A DNA stretch of 22,163 nt from Desulfobacteraceae bacterium. Its GTDB lineage: Bacteria; Desulfobacterota; Desulfobacteria; Desulfobacterales; Desulfobacteraceae. The notes beneath the pieces were generated by a model. That model made no database searches. It was given only the letters and a program-made list of their open reading frames with translations, and was not told the DNA's origin. Location: assembly GCA_022712835.1 (NCBI GenBank), contig JAFLJU010000639.1:1-22163 (forward strand), in the 5' to 3' direction. The translations under genes were made by a program, and so were the position numbers. This document shows, piece by piece, positions 8,415 to 17,497 of this stretch (positions are counted from its first letter, which is position 1; each line of letters starts with the position of its first letter).

Positions 8415-10199
8415 ATGTATATTCCTGAAGAAAAAATTTCAGAAATTTTAAATACTTCAGATATCGTGGACATAGTATCTGAATCCGTAATCCTAAAAAA
8501 ATCAGGTAGGAATTTTTTTGGGTTATGTCCTTTTCATTCGGAAAAGTCACCTTCTTTTTCGGTGAATGCGGATAAACAGATTTTTCATTGTTTTGGTTGT
8601 AGTGCCGGCGGGAACGCATTGTCTTTCGTGATGAAATATCATGGGATTTCTTTTCCGGAAGCGGTTAGAATGCTGGCAAGAAAATATAATATCGTTATTG
8701 AAACAGCCTTAATGGATCCTTTGAAAAGAAAACAAATTTTTCTTAAAGAGTCTTTGTTTCGGTTGAACAAGCGTGTAATGAATTTTTATGAAGGCTTTCT
8801 CAATGACCAATCTAAGGCCGATGGGGGAGCTGGCAGAAGCTATCTTGAAAATAGGGGGATGACAAAAAACATCATTGATGAATTTCATTTGGGTGTTTCC
8901 TATGACAGCTGGGATGCTGCGGTTAATTTTCTAAAAAATGAAAAGGTAACCCGTCAGATTGCCGTGAATTCAGGGCTGATTTTGCCAAGGAAACAAGGCA
9001 ATGGATATTATGATAGATTCCGAAATCGGTTAATGTTTCCTATCTTTGACATCAATATGCAGGTGGCCGGATTTGGCGGGCGCGTCATGGATGATGGGAT
9101 GCCAAAATACATGAATTCTCCTGAAACACCTGTATATAGCAAAAGTAGGATACTTTATGGGCTTCATGCGGCCAAACAATATTGTCGGCAGGAAGGGGTA
9201 GTTTATATTGTTGAAGGATATTTTGATTTCCTATCCCTTTATCAACATGGAATTAAAAATACGGTTGCAAGTCTGGGTACTGCATTGACCCAGGAACATG
9301 TCAGAATTTTGAAAGGGTATGCTTCCAAAATGATTCTGGTGTTTGATTCCGATGATGCCGGGATCAATGCCGCTAAAAGAAGTATTCAGATTTTTTTGCG
9401 AGAGGCGGTTGATACACGGATTTTGGTTTTACCGGATAAGAATGATCCCGATTCCTTTGTGATGAAGCATGGAAAAGCCGTTTTTTTATCCCTGGCAGAA
9501 AAAGCAAAAACCATTATGCAGTTTTTACTGAAGCTTGCAATGGACACCCATGGTTTGTCCGTAGAGGGACGGGTCAAAATTTTAGATGAGATGAAACAGC
9601 ATCTGGCTTTGATACAGGATTCCGCCCTAAGATCATTGCATGTCAGGCAGCTTTCAGAAACCCTGAATATTGATGAACGAGCGGTTTTAGAAAAAGTTAG
9701 AGATGCGGTGTTTCAAAAGAGTACGAAGCAAGCACCTCTGGCGGTAACGCTTAAGGAGCAGGAGGACCTGGTATCTGATCCAAGGGAAAAACAAATTTTG
9801 AGTATCATATTAAATTATCCAGAATTGATACCCGATGTGGTTGAAAAGGGCGTGTTGAACTGTTTTTATTCAAAACGGTTTCAGTCAATTGCCCAAAAAA
9901 TAATAGCAACCATTCCAGGGGATGAGGTTTTTGTGACAAATGTTATGGCAAAAATAGAGGATAGTAGGGATCAAGAATTGATAGCATCCCTTGCAATGGA
10001 TGATTTTTCAGGGAATGAAGGTATGGCTAAGACTGCCCATATCTTGATGAACCGGATTATAAAAATAAGAAAAAAAAATGAAAACATATTAACAACAAAG
10101 ATAATAAGTGCGGAAAAGGGCTGTGATGCTGACCTTACTGAGTTGTTAAAACAAAAACAGCAGGAAATTCAGCAATTACACGATGGACAACAACTTTAG
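8415..10199 (+). CDS. dnaG: DNA primase
   Basis: Synthesises RNA primers at the replication fork in association with the replicative helicase. The 594 residues carry the CHC2 zinc-binding domain (Cys38, His41, Cys59, Cys62; LCPFHSEKSPSFSV and IFHCFGCSAGGN). The catalytic core follows, with RFRNRLMFPIFD and a TOPRIM domain (VEGYFD with Glu267; DSDDAG with Asp311 and Asp313), then a helicase-binding C-terminal region. The start is uncertain: the ATG at 8415 gives MYIPEEKISEIL, the usual DnaG beginning, but the only SD-like GGAG (8396-8399) is 15 nt upstream; an in-frame TTG at 8394 has no site. The pair dnaG-rpoD is the conserved macromolecular synthesis operon core, with rpoD 18 bp downstream. 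Confidence 0.96.
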   Translation: MYIPEEKISEILNTSDIVDIVSESVILKKSGRNFFGLCPFHSEKSPSFSVNADKQIFHCFGCSAGGNALSFVMKYHGISFPEAVRMLARKYNIVIETALMDPLKRKQIFLKESLFRLNKRVMNFYEGFLNDQSKADGGAGRSYLENRGMTKNIIDEFHLGVSYDSWDAAVNFLKNEKVTRQIAVNSGLILPRKQGNGYYDRFRNRLMFPIFDINMQVAGFGGRVMDDGMPKYMNSPETPVYSKSRILYGLHAAKQYCRQEGVVYIVEGYFDFLSLYQHGIKNTVASLGTALTQEHVRILKGYASKMILVFDSDDAGINAAKRSIQIFLREAVDTRILVLPDKNDPDSFVMKHGKAVFLSLAEKAKTIMQFLLKLAMDTHGLSVEGRVKILDEMKQHLALIQDSALRSLHVRQLSETLNIDERAVLEKVRDAVFQKSTKQAPLAVTLKEQEDLVSDPREKQILSIILNYPELIPDVVEKGVLNCFYSKRFQSIAQKIIATIPGDEVFVTNVMAKIEDSRDQELIASLAMDDFSGNEGMAKTAHILMNRIIKIRKKNENILTTKIISAEKGCDADLTELLKQKQQEIQQLHDGQQL

Positions 10200-10217
10200 G
10201 CCTTTGGGAGGCATTTT

Positions 10218-12044
10218 ATGGCAGAAAAGACAAAAACGTCTGGAGAGAATGTAGTGATTAATAAAGATGAAATGCGTAAGCTTATAAAAAAAGGTGAAAA
10301 AAATGGTGTTCTCTCCTTTGCCGAAATAAATGATGCAATTTCTGGTGATTTACAATCATTTGACCAGATTGACGACATAGTGATTCAGTTTAAAGCGATG
10401 GGTATTGAGTTGGTGGATCAGGAAAAAAACTCTTTGAAAAAAACGGCAACTAAACCTAAAAAAAAGGTTGTTAAAAAAACAGCTGTTAAAAGCGTCGCTA
10501 AGGCCAAGAAAGATGATAAAAAAGATCTATTTTCGCCTAAAAAAGAGAAACCGGATCTTGAATTTGGTGCCGTAACAGATCCTGTTAAAATGTATCTGAA
10601 AGAAATGGGTATGGTTACTCTTTTGAGCCGTGACGGGGAGATTGAAATTGCCAAAAAAATTGAGGCGGGTGAACGACATATCTTGCGCTCCATGCTCAAT
10701 TGTCCGATTTCATTATCCATCATCTTCATGTATGGGAAAAAAATGGAAAAAAAAGCCATGCGACCCAAGCATGTGCTGCGGGATGTGGATGAAGGGGACG
10801 GGGTTGTGGACGAAGTATCCAAGCAGGAAAAATTTCTAAAAGCCCTGACCAGTATCTACGAAACCCATGGAGAGATAGAAGAGAAAAGAGAACAATTGTT
10901 CCTTTTGAAAAAGGGAACCAAAAAATATGAAAATCTTCAAAAAGAGATTTCTGACCTGACAGAAATTATATTTGAACAATTAAAGCGTTGGCGGTTTGAA
11001 GCCAATGTTATTGATAATATAGAAAAAAGTATTCGAAACGCCATTTCCTGGTTTGAAAATGTTGATCAACTTTTAGAAAGATGTGCCAAGACATTTAATG
11101 TACGCAAAGACACCATGCTAAAGCAGGCTGTGGATCAGGATACTTTTGTAAAATGGGCCACGGCAAGGACCGACCTTGCGGAGGAACGGGTCATTGTTCT
11201 GTATGAAGATATTTGTTCGGTGCTTGAGCAAGTCGCCCTGCGTAAAGACTTTATCAAGGGGGGGAGAGAAGATCTGCAAGTCATTGTAGAAGGGGTCGAT
11301 AAAGGTCGAAGAAGCGCAGATTTTGCAAAACGTGAATTGGTAAGGGCCAATTTGAGGCTGGTTGTCAGTATTGCCAAAAAATATACAAACCGGGGACTTC
11401 AATTTTTGGATCTTATCCAGGAAGGAAATATTGGTTTGATGAAAGCGGTTGATAAATTTGAATACAGAAGGGGCTATAAGTTTTCAACTTATGCTACCTG
11501 GTGGATACGACAGGCCATTACCCGGGCGATTGCAGACCAGGCCAGGACCATTCGTATTCCTGTTCATATGATTGAAACTATCAACAAGCTCATCCGAACA
11601 TCCCGCTATCTTGTCCAGGAGATGGGAAAGGAACCGTCACCGGAAGAGATTGCTGAAAAAATGGAAATCCCCATTGATAAAGTTCGACGGGTGCTTAAGA
11701 TCGCTAAGGAACCCATTTCTTTAGAAACTCCTATTGGAGAAGAAGAAGACAGTCATTTGGGTGATTTCATCGAAGATAAAAAGTTTTCGATTCCTTCTGA
11801 TGCTGCCATTGATTTTAGTCTGGCTGAACAGACAAGGAAAATTCTTGCAACCCTGACCCCGAGGGAAGAAAAAGTCTTAAGGATGCGGTTTGGTATTGGT
11901 GAAAAATCAGATCATACCCTGGAAGAGGTAGGCAAGGATTTTACCGTTACCAGGGAAAGAATTCGACAGATTGAAGCCAAGGCATTGCGAAAGCTACGGC
12001 ATCCCACAAGAAGCAAGAAGCTCAAGACTTTTATTGAAAATTAA
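10218..12044 (+). CDS. rpoD: RNA polymerase primary sigma factor (sigma70)
   Basis: Housekeeping sigma factor directing RNA polymerase to -35/-10 promoters. The 608 residues show region 1.1 (about 17-70), a Lys-rich linker (about 74-111), region 1.2 ([11 protein letters not shown] at 121) and a long non-conserved insert. Region 2 begins near residue 372 ([16 protein letters not shown], with [17 protein letters not shown]), then region 3, and region 4 carries the [21 protein letters not shown]. These core motifs are essentially invariant in RpoD. The start has GGGAGG about 8 nt upstream. No terminator follows; a tRNA with its own promoter begins 56 bp after the stop. Confidence 0.98.
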   Translation: MAEKTKTSGENVVINKDEMRKLIKKGEKNGVLSFAEINDAISGDLQSFDQIDDIVIQFKAMGIELVDQEKNSLKKTATKPKKKVVKKTAVKSVAKAKKDDKKDLFSPKKEKPDLEFGAVTDPVKMYLKEMGMVTLLSRDGEIEIAKKIEAGERHILRSMLNCPISLSIIFMYGKKMEKKAMRPKHVLRDVDEGDGVVDEVSKQEKFLKALTSIYETHGEIEEKREQLFLLKKGTKKYENLQKEISDLTEIIFEQLKRWRFEANVIDNIEKSIRNAISWFENVDQLLERCAKTFNVRKDTMLKQAVDQDTFVKWATARTDLAEERVIVLYEDICSVLEQVALRKDFIKGGREDLQVIVEGVDKGRRSADFAKRELVRANLRLVVSIAKKYTNRGLQFLDLIQEGNIGLMKAVDKFEYRRGYKFSTYATWWIRQAITRAIADQARTIRIPVHMIETINKLIRTSRYLVQEMGKEPSPEEIAEKMEIPIDKVRRVLKIAKEPISLETPIGEEEDSHLGDFIEDKKFSIPSDAAIDFSLAEQTRKILATLTPREEKVLRMRFGIGEKSDHTLEEVGKDFTVTRERIRQIEAKALRKLRHPTRSKKLKTFIEN

Positions 12045-12047
12045 ATC

Positions 12048-12076
12048 TTGACAGAGTAGTATAGTTGATATATATA
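12048..12076 (+). promoter_or_regulatory. Promoter for the CAU tRNA gene
   Basis: TTGACA (12048-12053), just after the rpoD stop codon, is spaced 17 nt from TATATA (12071-12076); a TATAAA lies 2 nt further on (12073-12078). It would start transcription about 15-20 nt before the tRNA. Confidence 0.6.
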
Positions 12077-12100
12077 AATCAAGTTTGTTTGCATGGCAAC

Positions 12101-12177
12101 GGGCCTATAGCTCAGTTTGGCAGAGCCACCGGCTCATAACCGGTCGGTCCCTGGTTCGACTCCAGGTGGGCCCACCA
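12101..12177 (+). tRNA. tRNA with CAU anticodon (Ile2 favoured, elongator Met possible)
   Basis: A complete 77-nt cloverleaf with encoded CCA. The acceptor GGGCCTA pairs with TGGGCCC with one G-U; the D stem is GCTC/GAGC, the anticodon stem ACCGG/CCGGT, and the T arm CCTGG-TTCGACT-CCAGG. The anticodon CAT is at 12135-12137 in loop CTCATAA. G1-C72 pairing excludes initiator tRNA. The C4-G69 and C5-G68 pairs are those recognised by TilS in E. coli tRNA-Ile2, which favours a lysidine-modified isoleucine tRNA reading AUA over elongator Met. That assignment is inference from family knowledge. Confidence 0.95.
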
Positions 12178-12280
12178 TTAAGTGGATGCTGGCAGTACCC
12201 TATGAACGCGATGAGAATGAAAAAAGGATGGTCAAGACATATATGAATGTGCCGGTTCGATGTCAAGCCGATATAAGAAT

Positions 12281-12311
12281 AAAAAGCGTGGTGGAAACCC
12301 ACGCTTTTTTT
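12281..12311 (+). terminator. Rho-independent terminator between tRNA and nif3-like gene
   Basis: AAAAAGCGTGG (12281-12291) pairs with CCACGCTTTTT (12299-12309) around a 7-nt loop, and a run of seven T ends at 12311. It is the only terminator-like structure after rpoD and the tRNA. It lies 6 bp before the ribosome-binding site of the next gene, so that gene must rely on read-through or on a promoter overlapping the hairpin. Confidence 0.75.
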
Positions 12312-12328
12312 GTTTATAGGGGATGCAT

Positions 12329-13147
12329 ATGCAATTAACCGTTCGCAAATTATTAAATATTATCAACACCTTCGCCCCCTTTGACCTTGCCGAGAACTGG
12401 GATAATTCCGGGCTTCAGGCGGGGAATCTTGACTGGAAAATTCAAAAAATTATGGTGAGTCTGGATGTGTCCATGGAAGTTCTGGAGGATGCGAGCAGGT
12501 GGGGTGCAGATCTTGTCCTGTCCCATCATCCGTTACAGATGATTTCTGAAAAATCCATCAACTTTGGTGAAATGCCAGGATCCGCCATTTGTCTTTCAGC
12601 CAGGGAAAAAATCAGTATACTTTCGGCACATACTAATTTAGACAAGGCTATGAACGGTCTGAATGATTATTTTGCTAAAATGATTGGTGTCGAATGTGAT
12701 GAATCACTTTGTTCTGATTCACCACTATTGGAATCAGAGGATCGGTTTCAGGGGCTCGGCAGGATCGGGCATCTGGATTCCCCCATATCGTTACAAAATC
12801 TAGTTCTACAAGTTAAGGAAGGTCTCGGGCTCGAATATCTTCGGGTGACAGGGGACCTGAATCTTCAAGTGGAAAAGGTTGCGCTTTGTACCGGCTCCGG
12901 CGGTTCCTTGGTGGATTCTTTCCTAGAATCTTTTGCCGATGTTTATATAACCGGGGATGTGAAGTACCATGAAGCAAGGCAAATTGAAATGCACCATAAG
13001 GCACTGATAGATGTGGGACACTTTGCTTCGGAGGTCATTGTGGTTGACCTGCTCGAAACAAAGCTTTCCCAGGTACTTTCTTCTGTAGGATATGATATAG
13101 AAATAAAAGGGTATAAAAAAGAAAAAGATCCATTCAAAACAGTTTAA
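12329..13147 (+). CDS. Nif3-like dinuclear metal center protein (YbgI/DUF34 family)
   Basis: Member of the conserved NIF3 family, hexameric proteins with two metal ions per subunit. The biochemical role is unsettled; the 'GTP cyclohydrolase 1 type 2' label in databases is not strong evidence of function. The 272 residues contain ENWDNSGLQAGN (22-33), LVLSHHPLQM with His66 and His67, SAHTNLDKAMNGLNDY, and the C-terminal CTGSGGSLVD, ITGDVKYHEA and DVGHFASE motifs, which together supply the metal ligands. The ATG at 12329 is preferred to that at 12323 because AGGGG at 12318-12322 is spaced 6 nt from it and would abut the earlier one. The zinc-ribbon gene follows 9 bp later; this pairing is common in bacteria. 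Confidence 0.92.
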   Translation: MQLTVRKLLNIINTFAPFDLAENWDNSGLQAGNLDWKIQKIMVSLDVSMEVLEDASRWGADLVLSHHPLQMISEKSINFGEMPGSAICLSAREKISILSAHTNLDKAMNGLNDYFAKMIGVECDESLCSDSPLLESEDRFQGLGRIGHLDSPISLQNLVLQVKEGLGLEYLRVTGDLNLQVEKVALCTGSGGSLVDSFLESFADVYITGDVKYHEARQIEMHHKALIDVGHFASEVIVVDLLETKLSQVLSSVGYDIEIKGYKKEKDPFKTV

Positions 13148-13156
13148 GGATTTATT

Positions 13157-13879
13157 ATGAAGGATATATCAAAACCAGATATTGCAACACTTGTTAAACT
13201 TCAGGAAGCTGAAACTCAAATCGTTAGGCTTCAGGCGGTTCTCGAAAAGGTTGAAAAAGAAAAAGTAAAATTGTCATCACGACTGACTCAATTTGAAAAA
13301 GCGCTCAATCAGAATAAAGAAGACTTGGTCAAAGCGAAGGCTGCTTGTCGCGATAGTGAACAGGAAATCCAGATAGTCGATGATCGGATTATTAAAAGCA
13401 ATGAACACTTAAGAATGGTTAATACCAACAAAGAGTATCAGGTGCTTCTCCGTGAGGTGGACGACAATAAAAAACGCAAAGATGGATTGGAAACTGAGTT
13501 GCTCGAGTTTATGGATGAACGAGAGAAATCAGAGATTATCGCCAATGAGAGTGAAAAAGAGTATGGGTTGCTGGCCGAACAAATTGCAAGTCAGCAAGCT
13601 GAAATTGAAAAAAAATGTAGAGATGATAAAGAACTGTTAGAGGATTATCTTGCACAACAAGAAGAGATCGGCAAACGCATGGACCCTTCTTTGATGGTTC
13701 GCTTTCGCAAGATATCAAAAATGAATCAGGGATCTGCCGTTGCCCGGGTAGATCATGAGGTTTGCTCTGGATGTTTCATGAATGTTCCGCCCCAGCTTTA
13801 TATTGAAGTACAAAGAGGAACTTCATTGATTTCATGTCCCATTTGCAGTAGAATACTTTACTATGTAAATATTGATTAA
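13157..13879 (+). CDS. Coiled-coil protein with C4 zinc ribbon (COG1579 family)
   Basis: Predicted nucleic-acid-binding protein of 240 residues. Residues from about 10 to 175 are heptad-rich and highly charged, forming a long antiparallel coiled coil. The C-terminus holds a four-cysteine zinc ribbon: Cys203 and Cys206 (VCSGCFMNVPP), then Cys227 and Cys230 (SCPICSRILYY). Precise function is unknown for the family; genomic linkage to nif3 is widespread. AGGA lies 8 nt before the ATG, overlapping the end of the nif3-like gene, so the two are co-transcribed and perhaps translationally coupled. Its stop codon touches the P1 stem of RNase P RNA, and its last 60 bases appear to carry the rnpB promoter. 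Confidence 0.9.
   Translation: MKDISKPDIATLVKLQEAETQIVRLQAVLEKVEKEKVKLSSRLTQFEKALNQNKEDLVKAKAACRDSEQEIQIVDDRIIKSNEHLRMVNTNKEYQVLLREVDDNKKRKDGLETELLEFMDEREKSEIIANESEKEYGLLAEQIASQQAEIEKKCRDDKELLEDYLAQQEEIGKRMDPSLMVRFRKISKMNQGSAVARVDHEVCSGCFMNVPPQLYIEVQRGTSLISCPICSRILYYVNID
13826..13871 (+). promoter_or_regulatory. Candidate rnpB promoters inside the zinc-ribbon gene
   Basis: TTGATT (13826-13831) is spaced 17 nt from TAGAAT (13849-13854), predicting a start near 13861. TTTGCA (13842-13847) is spaced 18 nt from TAAATA (13866-13871), predicting a start near 13878, right at the 5' end of the RNase P RNA. The second fits the mature RNA end better; the first has better hexamers. Both lie in coding sequence. 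Confidence 0.5.
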
Positions 13880-13881
13880 AA

Positions 13882-14280
<399 letters not shown>

Positions 14281-14303
14281 TTTTTTTAATCAGGATAATT
14301 ATA

Positions 14304-15614
14304 ATGAGTGTTAGCTGTGATATCTCGTTCAAGGAAAAGGTCAATATCTTTTCCTTTGAGTACTTAAAATGTGTATTGTTTATTAATGATCTTGAATCCG
14401 ACGATTATCTGTTCACGAAAAAATTGTATTCCAAGCTCATCACCACCTCCCATATCCTTGAAGATTTTTTAGATTTCCACGGGGCAAAAAAAAATAAAGA
14501 ATGGGTTTTTTATCGGGAATTAAGTGCAAGTGTCCGACATCTTTCCCTTGCTTGTTATTCCCAGCGGCATCTTTTGAACCGATTTAAGTTTTATCGCCTT
14601 GAAAATGGTCACCAGGAGATGTTTAAATTAGAGGCCTTAGATACCCTGAAGATTATTCAAGAGTCCTTGAAACTTGCGGTTCCTGTGATTTTAGAAGAAG
14701 CAAAACGATTGAATATCACCATTCCTGAGGCCGGGTATGACTTAAGTTATTTTCCTGGGATTTCCTCATCCCAGCATCTGGATCATAATATCGATGATCA
14801 CAATGCAAAAGATCACCAAAAAGAAAATTTAACCCGGATCGCAAGCGAGTTCCTTGAGGTGATTAAGGATTTTGAACAATTTTCTTTTTATGAGCGATAT
14901 GATTTAAAAAAGATTCGCAAACTGGTTCCCGAAAAAATTAATGAAGTGATTGTTCGTAACTATGAAATGAGAATTCATAATATCCAATCCTCCTTTGATT
15001 CTTATGTGGTGAACTCTGAATCCTCATCTGAAAATATTCTTTTAGACCAGCTTCGAAGTCATTTCTCCATTGTCTTTCATATACTTCAGGTGATGGGTCG
15101 TTTGTTGCATTTTTATGAGCGCCATCTATATGATGTCGGATTTAAGGATGTCTATAAGAACATAAGCATCGCTCTTTCTGAATTGATTGATCGGGATGTG
15201 CTTTTGGACCGGGCAGTAAATTTTTGCCTTTTTTATGCGGCCAAGTTTTTATCATCGGGTAAAGAAGTGGCCTTTAAAATTATAAATGAAAACATGGAAA
15301 GATCCACGGTAAAGGTGGGTATCCCAAAGGACAGGGGGTTCCACTCTCGACCAAGCCTTTTGGTTGCAAAAATTGTTCAGCATTACGGGGGCGAGGTTAA
15401 TCTCCAAGTGGGTGAGGACTCCTTTGATGCTTCTTCTGTTTTGGATATCCAATGGGCCGGGGGTAAAATCAAAAAAGAAGAGATCGAAGTTGTTGCTTTT
15501 TCAGGTGATTCAAGGGCCTTGAATGATCTGGTCATACTGGCGAGTGTGAACTACGGTGAAGATCATATGGGCAAGGGAATTCCTTTACCAAAAGAATTGT
15601 CTTATTTGAGCTGA
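14304..15614 (+). CDS. Helical protein with C-terminal HPr-like phosphocarrier domain
   Basis: A 436-residue cytoplasmic protein. Residues 1 to about 330 are mostly helical, charged and have no family I recognise. The last 100 residues form an HPr fold: KVGIPKDRGFHSRPSLLVAKI aligns with the HPr active-site strand (cited here as GFHSRPS), with His347 at the His15 position. DASSVLDIQWAGG puts Ser378 exactly 31 residues later, as Ser46 follows His15 in Gram-positive HPr. Both phosphorylation sites are thus retained, suggesting control by EI-type and/or HPr kinase-type enzymes encoded elsewhere. The ATG at 14304 has AGGA 8 nt upstream; an earlier in-frame ATG at 14244 lies inside rnpB and is rejected. 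ispD starts 2 bp after the stop, indicating co-transcription. Confidence 0.82.
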   Translation: MSVSCDISFKEKVNIFSFEYLKCVLFINDLESDDYLFTKKLYSKLITTSHILEDFLDFHGAKKNKEWVFYRELSASVRHLSLACYSQRHLLNRFKFYRLENGHQEMFKLEALDTLKIIQESLKLAVPVILEEAKRLNITIPEAGYDLSYFPGISSSQHLDHNIDDHNAKDHQKENLTRIASEFLEVIKDFEQFSFYERYDLKKIRKLVPEKINEVIVRNYEMRIHNIQSSFDSYVVNSESSSENILLDQLRSHFSIVFHILQVMGRLLHFYERHLYDVGFKDVYKNISIALSELIDRDVLLDRAVNFCLFYAAKFLSSGKEVAFKIINENMERSTVKVGIPKDRGFHSRPSLLVAKIVQHYGGEVNLQVGEDSFDASSVLDIQWAGGKIKKEEIEVVAFSGDSRALNDLVILASVNYGEDHMGKGIPLPKELSYLS

Positions 15615-15616
15615 AA

Positions 15617-16324
15617 ATGATTGCTTTCAGACATATTGTTATAATAGTTGCTGCCGGTAAAGGGGTGCGTATGCATTCCCAGGAAAAAAAACAATATTTG
15701 AAGCTTGGTAAGGTTCCTGTTCTAACAAGGACCATTGCAATCTTTGATTCCCATGAAAAAATTACAGATATCATATTGGTTCTTCCTAAAGAGGATAGGG
15801 CCTTTTGTATGGATTCTCTCATAAAACCATATGGCATTCAGACCCCCCTACATTTGGTAAATGGCGGGGAGACTCGTCAGGAATCTGTTTTCAACGGTTT
15901 GGAAAAAGCCTGTGATTTGTCTCCGGCCCTTAACACAAGTCTTGTGTTGATACATGATGGGGTTCGCCCCTTTGTTGATGGGGCATTAATCGATGACTGC
16001 ATTGCCAAGGCCACCATGAATGGTGCCTGTATTCCTGCTGTAAAAATATCAGATACAGTGAAAAAAGTGGTGGGGAGACAAATATCAAAAACCCTTGATC
16101 GGGAGTTGCTCTTTTTGGCACAGACTCCCCAGGTATTTCGCCTTGATCTTATTTTGAAGGCATATGGCCATGCCAGGGACGATTCGTTTAGCGGAACAGA
16201 CGATGCCTCCATTATGGAGCATGCCGGGCTTCCCGTTTTCATTACAAATGGCTCTTTATCAAATATCAAACTGACGACACCAGAGGATATTTCCCTGGCC
16301 GGTTATTTTCTGAGCCTGTTATGA
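15617..16324 (+). CDS. ispD: 2-C-methyl-D-erythritol 4-phosphate cytidylyltransferase
   Basis: Third enzyme of the non-mevalonate (MEP) isoprenoid pathway; it joins CTP and MEP to give CDP-methylerythritol. At 235 residues it has the usual length. The nucleotide-binding N-terminus is VAAGKGVRM (11-19) followed by KKQYLKLGKVPVL; GGETRQESVFNGL, LIHDGVRPFV and AVKISDTVKKV are family signatures, and LAQTPQVFRLD near residue 170 completes the active site. The ATG follows the HPr-domain gene stop by 2 bp with only GAG as SD, which points to translational coupling. No ispF is next to it, although the two are often neighbours or fused. Confidence 0.96.
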   Translation: MIAFRHIVIIVAAGKGVRMHSQEKKQYLKLGKVPVLTRTIAIFDSHEKITDIILVLPKEDRAFCMDSLIKPYGIQTPLHLVNGGETRQESVFNGLEKACDLSPALNTSLVLIHDGVRPFVDGALIDDCIAKATMNGACIPAVKISDTVKKVVGRQISKTLDRELLFLAQTPQVFRLDLILKAYGHARDDSFSGTDDASIMEHAGLPVFITNGSLSNIKLTTPEDISLAGYFLSLL

Positions 16325-16442
16325 ATGGCCTATTATCCTAAGGTGGTATGACAAACTATCGCTTTACTTTATAGGGAAAATATGTAACATTTTATCCGCA
16401 CAAGCTGCAAGAATTTGTATCTGGTTTGTTAATCATTTATTA

Positions 16443-16495
16443 TTGACTTTGAACCAAAGTTGCGCATAAGAAAACAAAAATATTATAATATGCGC
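16443..16495 (+). promoter_or_regulatory. Promoter with flanking inverted repeat upstream of the binding-protein gene
   Basis: A perfect TATAAT is at 16484-16489. TTGCGC (16460-16465, 18-nt spacing) is the only -35 candidate at proper distance; TTGACT at 16443-16448 is too far. The sequences GCGCATA (16462-16468) and TATGCGC (16489-16495) form a 7-bp inverted repeat bracketing the -10, a plausible repressor site. Confidence 0.45.
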
Positions 16496-16516
16496 TTATA
16501 ATCCGGAGGTATATCG

Positions 16517-17455
16517 ATGGCGGAAAAACCTGCAATAAAGATCGGCTATTTAAAAATTACAGACCATCTTATTCTGGGGGTTAGTGCTCTCAAATTGAAA
16601 AAGGGAATGGAAAAATTTGAGCATTGTACACTTGAGCCTGTGGTTAAAAATGGGTGGAATGAGGTGGCCGATGCACTCTCCGTCAAATCACTTGATGGTG
16701 CCCTAATTCTTGCGCCCACTGCCATGGATTTATATAAATCCGGCGTGGACTTAAAATTGTTGCTTTTGGCTCACAAATCAGGAAGTATCCTTGTGAAGAG
16801 CAAAAATGCCAATATCGAGAAAATTGAAGATTTCGCCGGTAAAACCGTTTTGATACCCTACCAATTATCCATCCACAATATGCTATTTCACAAGCTTCTA
16901 TCGGAAAAAGGCCTGAAGCCTGGACGATCCACAGAAAAGGGGATTGATGTGACTTTGGAAGTTGTGGCACCCTTTCAGATGCCCGAAGCCATTGAATATG
17001 ATGAAGAGGGGGAGATCGGTGGTTTTATCGTGGCAGAACCCTTTGGATCCCAGGTGATTGCCCAGGGGCATGGTGAAGAATTTGCGCTTTCAAAAGATTT
17101 GTGGCCGGGGCATCCTTGTTGTGTTTTTGTCGTTCGATCAGAAATTATTGAAAAACATCCCGAAGCCATCCAGGAAATTTGTGACAGCTTTGTAAAATCC
17201 GGACTTGCCATTGATGCGCAGCCTGAACCCGCAGCCATCATTGGGGGAGAATTTTTAACCCAGGACAAAGAATTGATCCGAAAAGTTCTTACCATGCCAC
17301 CGGATAGGATAACCACAGGGGAGCTGTTCCCAATAATAGAAGATCTTGATATCATCCAGAAATATATGATGGATAAAATGAAGATTATGACAAGTCTTAT
17401 TGATCTGGAAAAATTTGTAAATACCGAATTTGCAATTAAAGCAGGCGCAAAATAA
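16517..17455 (+). CDS. NrtA/SsuA-type (NMT1-like) ABC substrate-binding protein lacking a signal peptide
   Basis: A 312-residue protein with the type II periplasmic-binding fold. The opening IKIGYLKITDHLILGV matches the first strand of nitrate/sulfonate/NMT1-type receptors, GALILAPTAMDLYKSG the first domain crossover, and GGFIVAEPFGSQVIAQG plus WPGHPCCVFVVR the second lobe. The mature-like sequence begins at residue 7 with no hydrophobic leader. An in-frame TAA at 16499-16501 and a strong GGAGG 9 nt upstream fix the start, so a hidden signal peptide is excluded. No ABC permease or ATPase is adjacent. It may act as a cytoplasmic ligand sensor or enzyme-like protein (THI5/MqnA relatives share the fold); ligand unknown. 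Confidence 0.85.
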   Translation: MAEKPAIKIGYLKITDHLILGVSALKLKKGMEKFEHCTLEPVVKNGWNEVADALSVKSLDGALILAPTAMDLYKSGVDLKLLLLAHKSGSILVKSKNANIEKIEDFAGKTVLIPYQLSIHNMLFHKLLSEKGLKPGRSTEKGIDVTLEVVAPFQMPEAIEYDEEGEIGGFIVAEPFGSQVIAQGHGEEFALSKDLWPGHPCCVFVVRSEIIEKHPEAIQEICDSFVKSGLAIDAQPEPAAIIGGEFLTQDKELIRKVLTMPPDRITTGELFPIIEDLDIIQKYMMDKMKIMTSLIDLEKFVNTEFAIKAGAK

Positions 17456-17497
17456 TCTTATTTTAATAAACAGGTTCCAGTAAATATGAGTGCATGG

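Noticed and set aside
12202..12246. Leader peptide of 11-14 residues between tRNA and nif3-like gene
   Set aside because: No ribosome-binding site precedes it and it has no run of regulatory codons.
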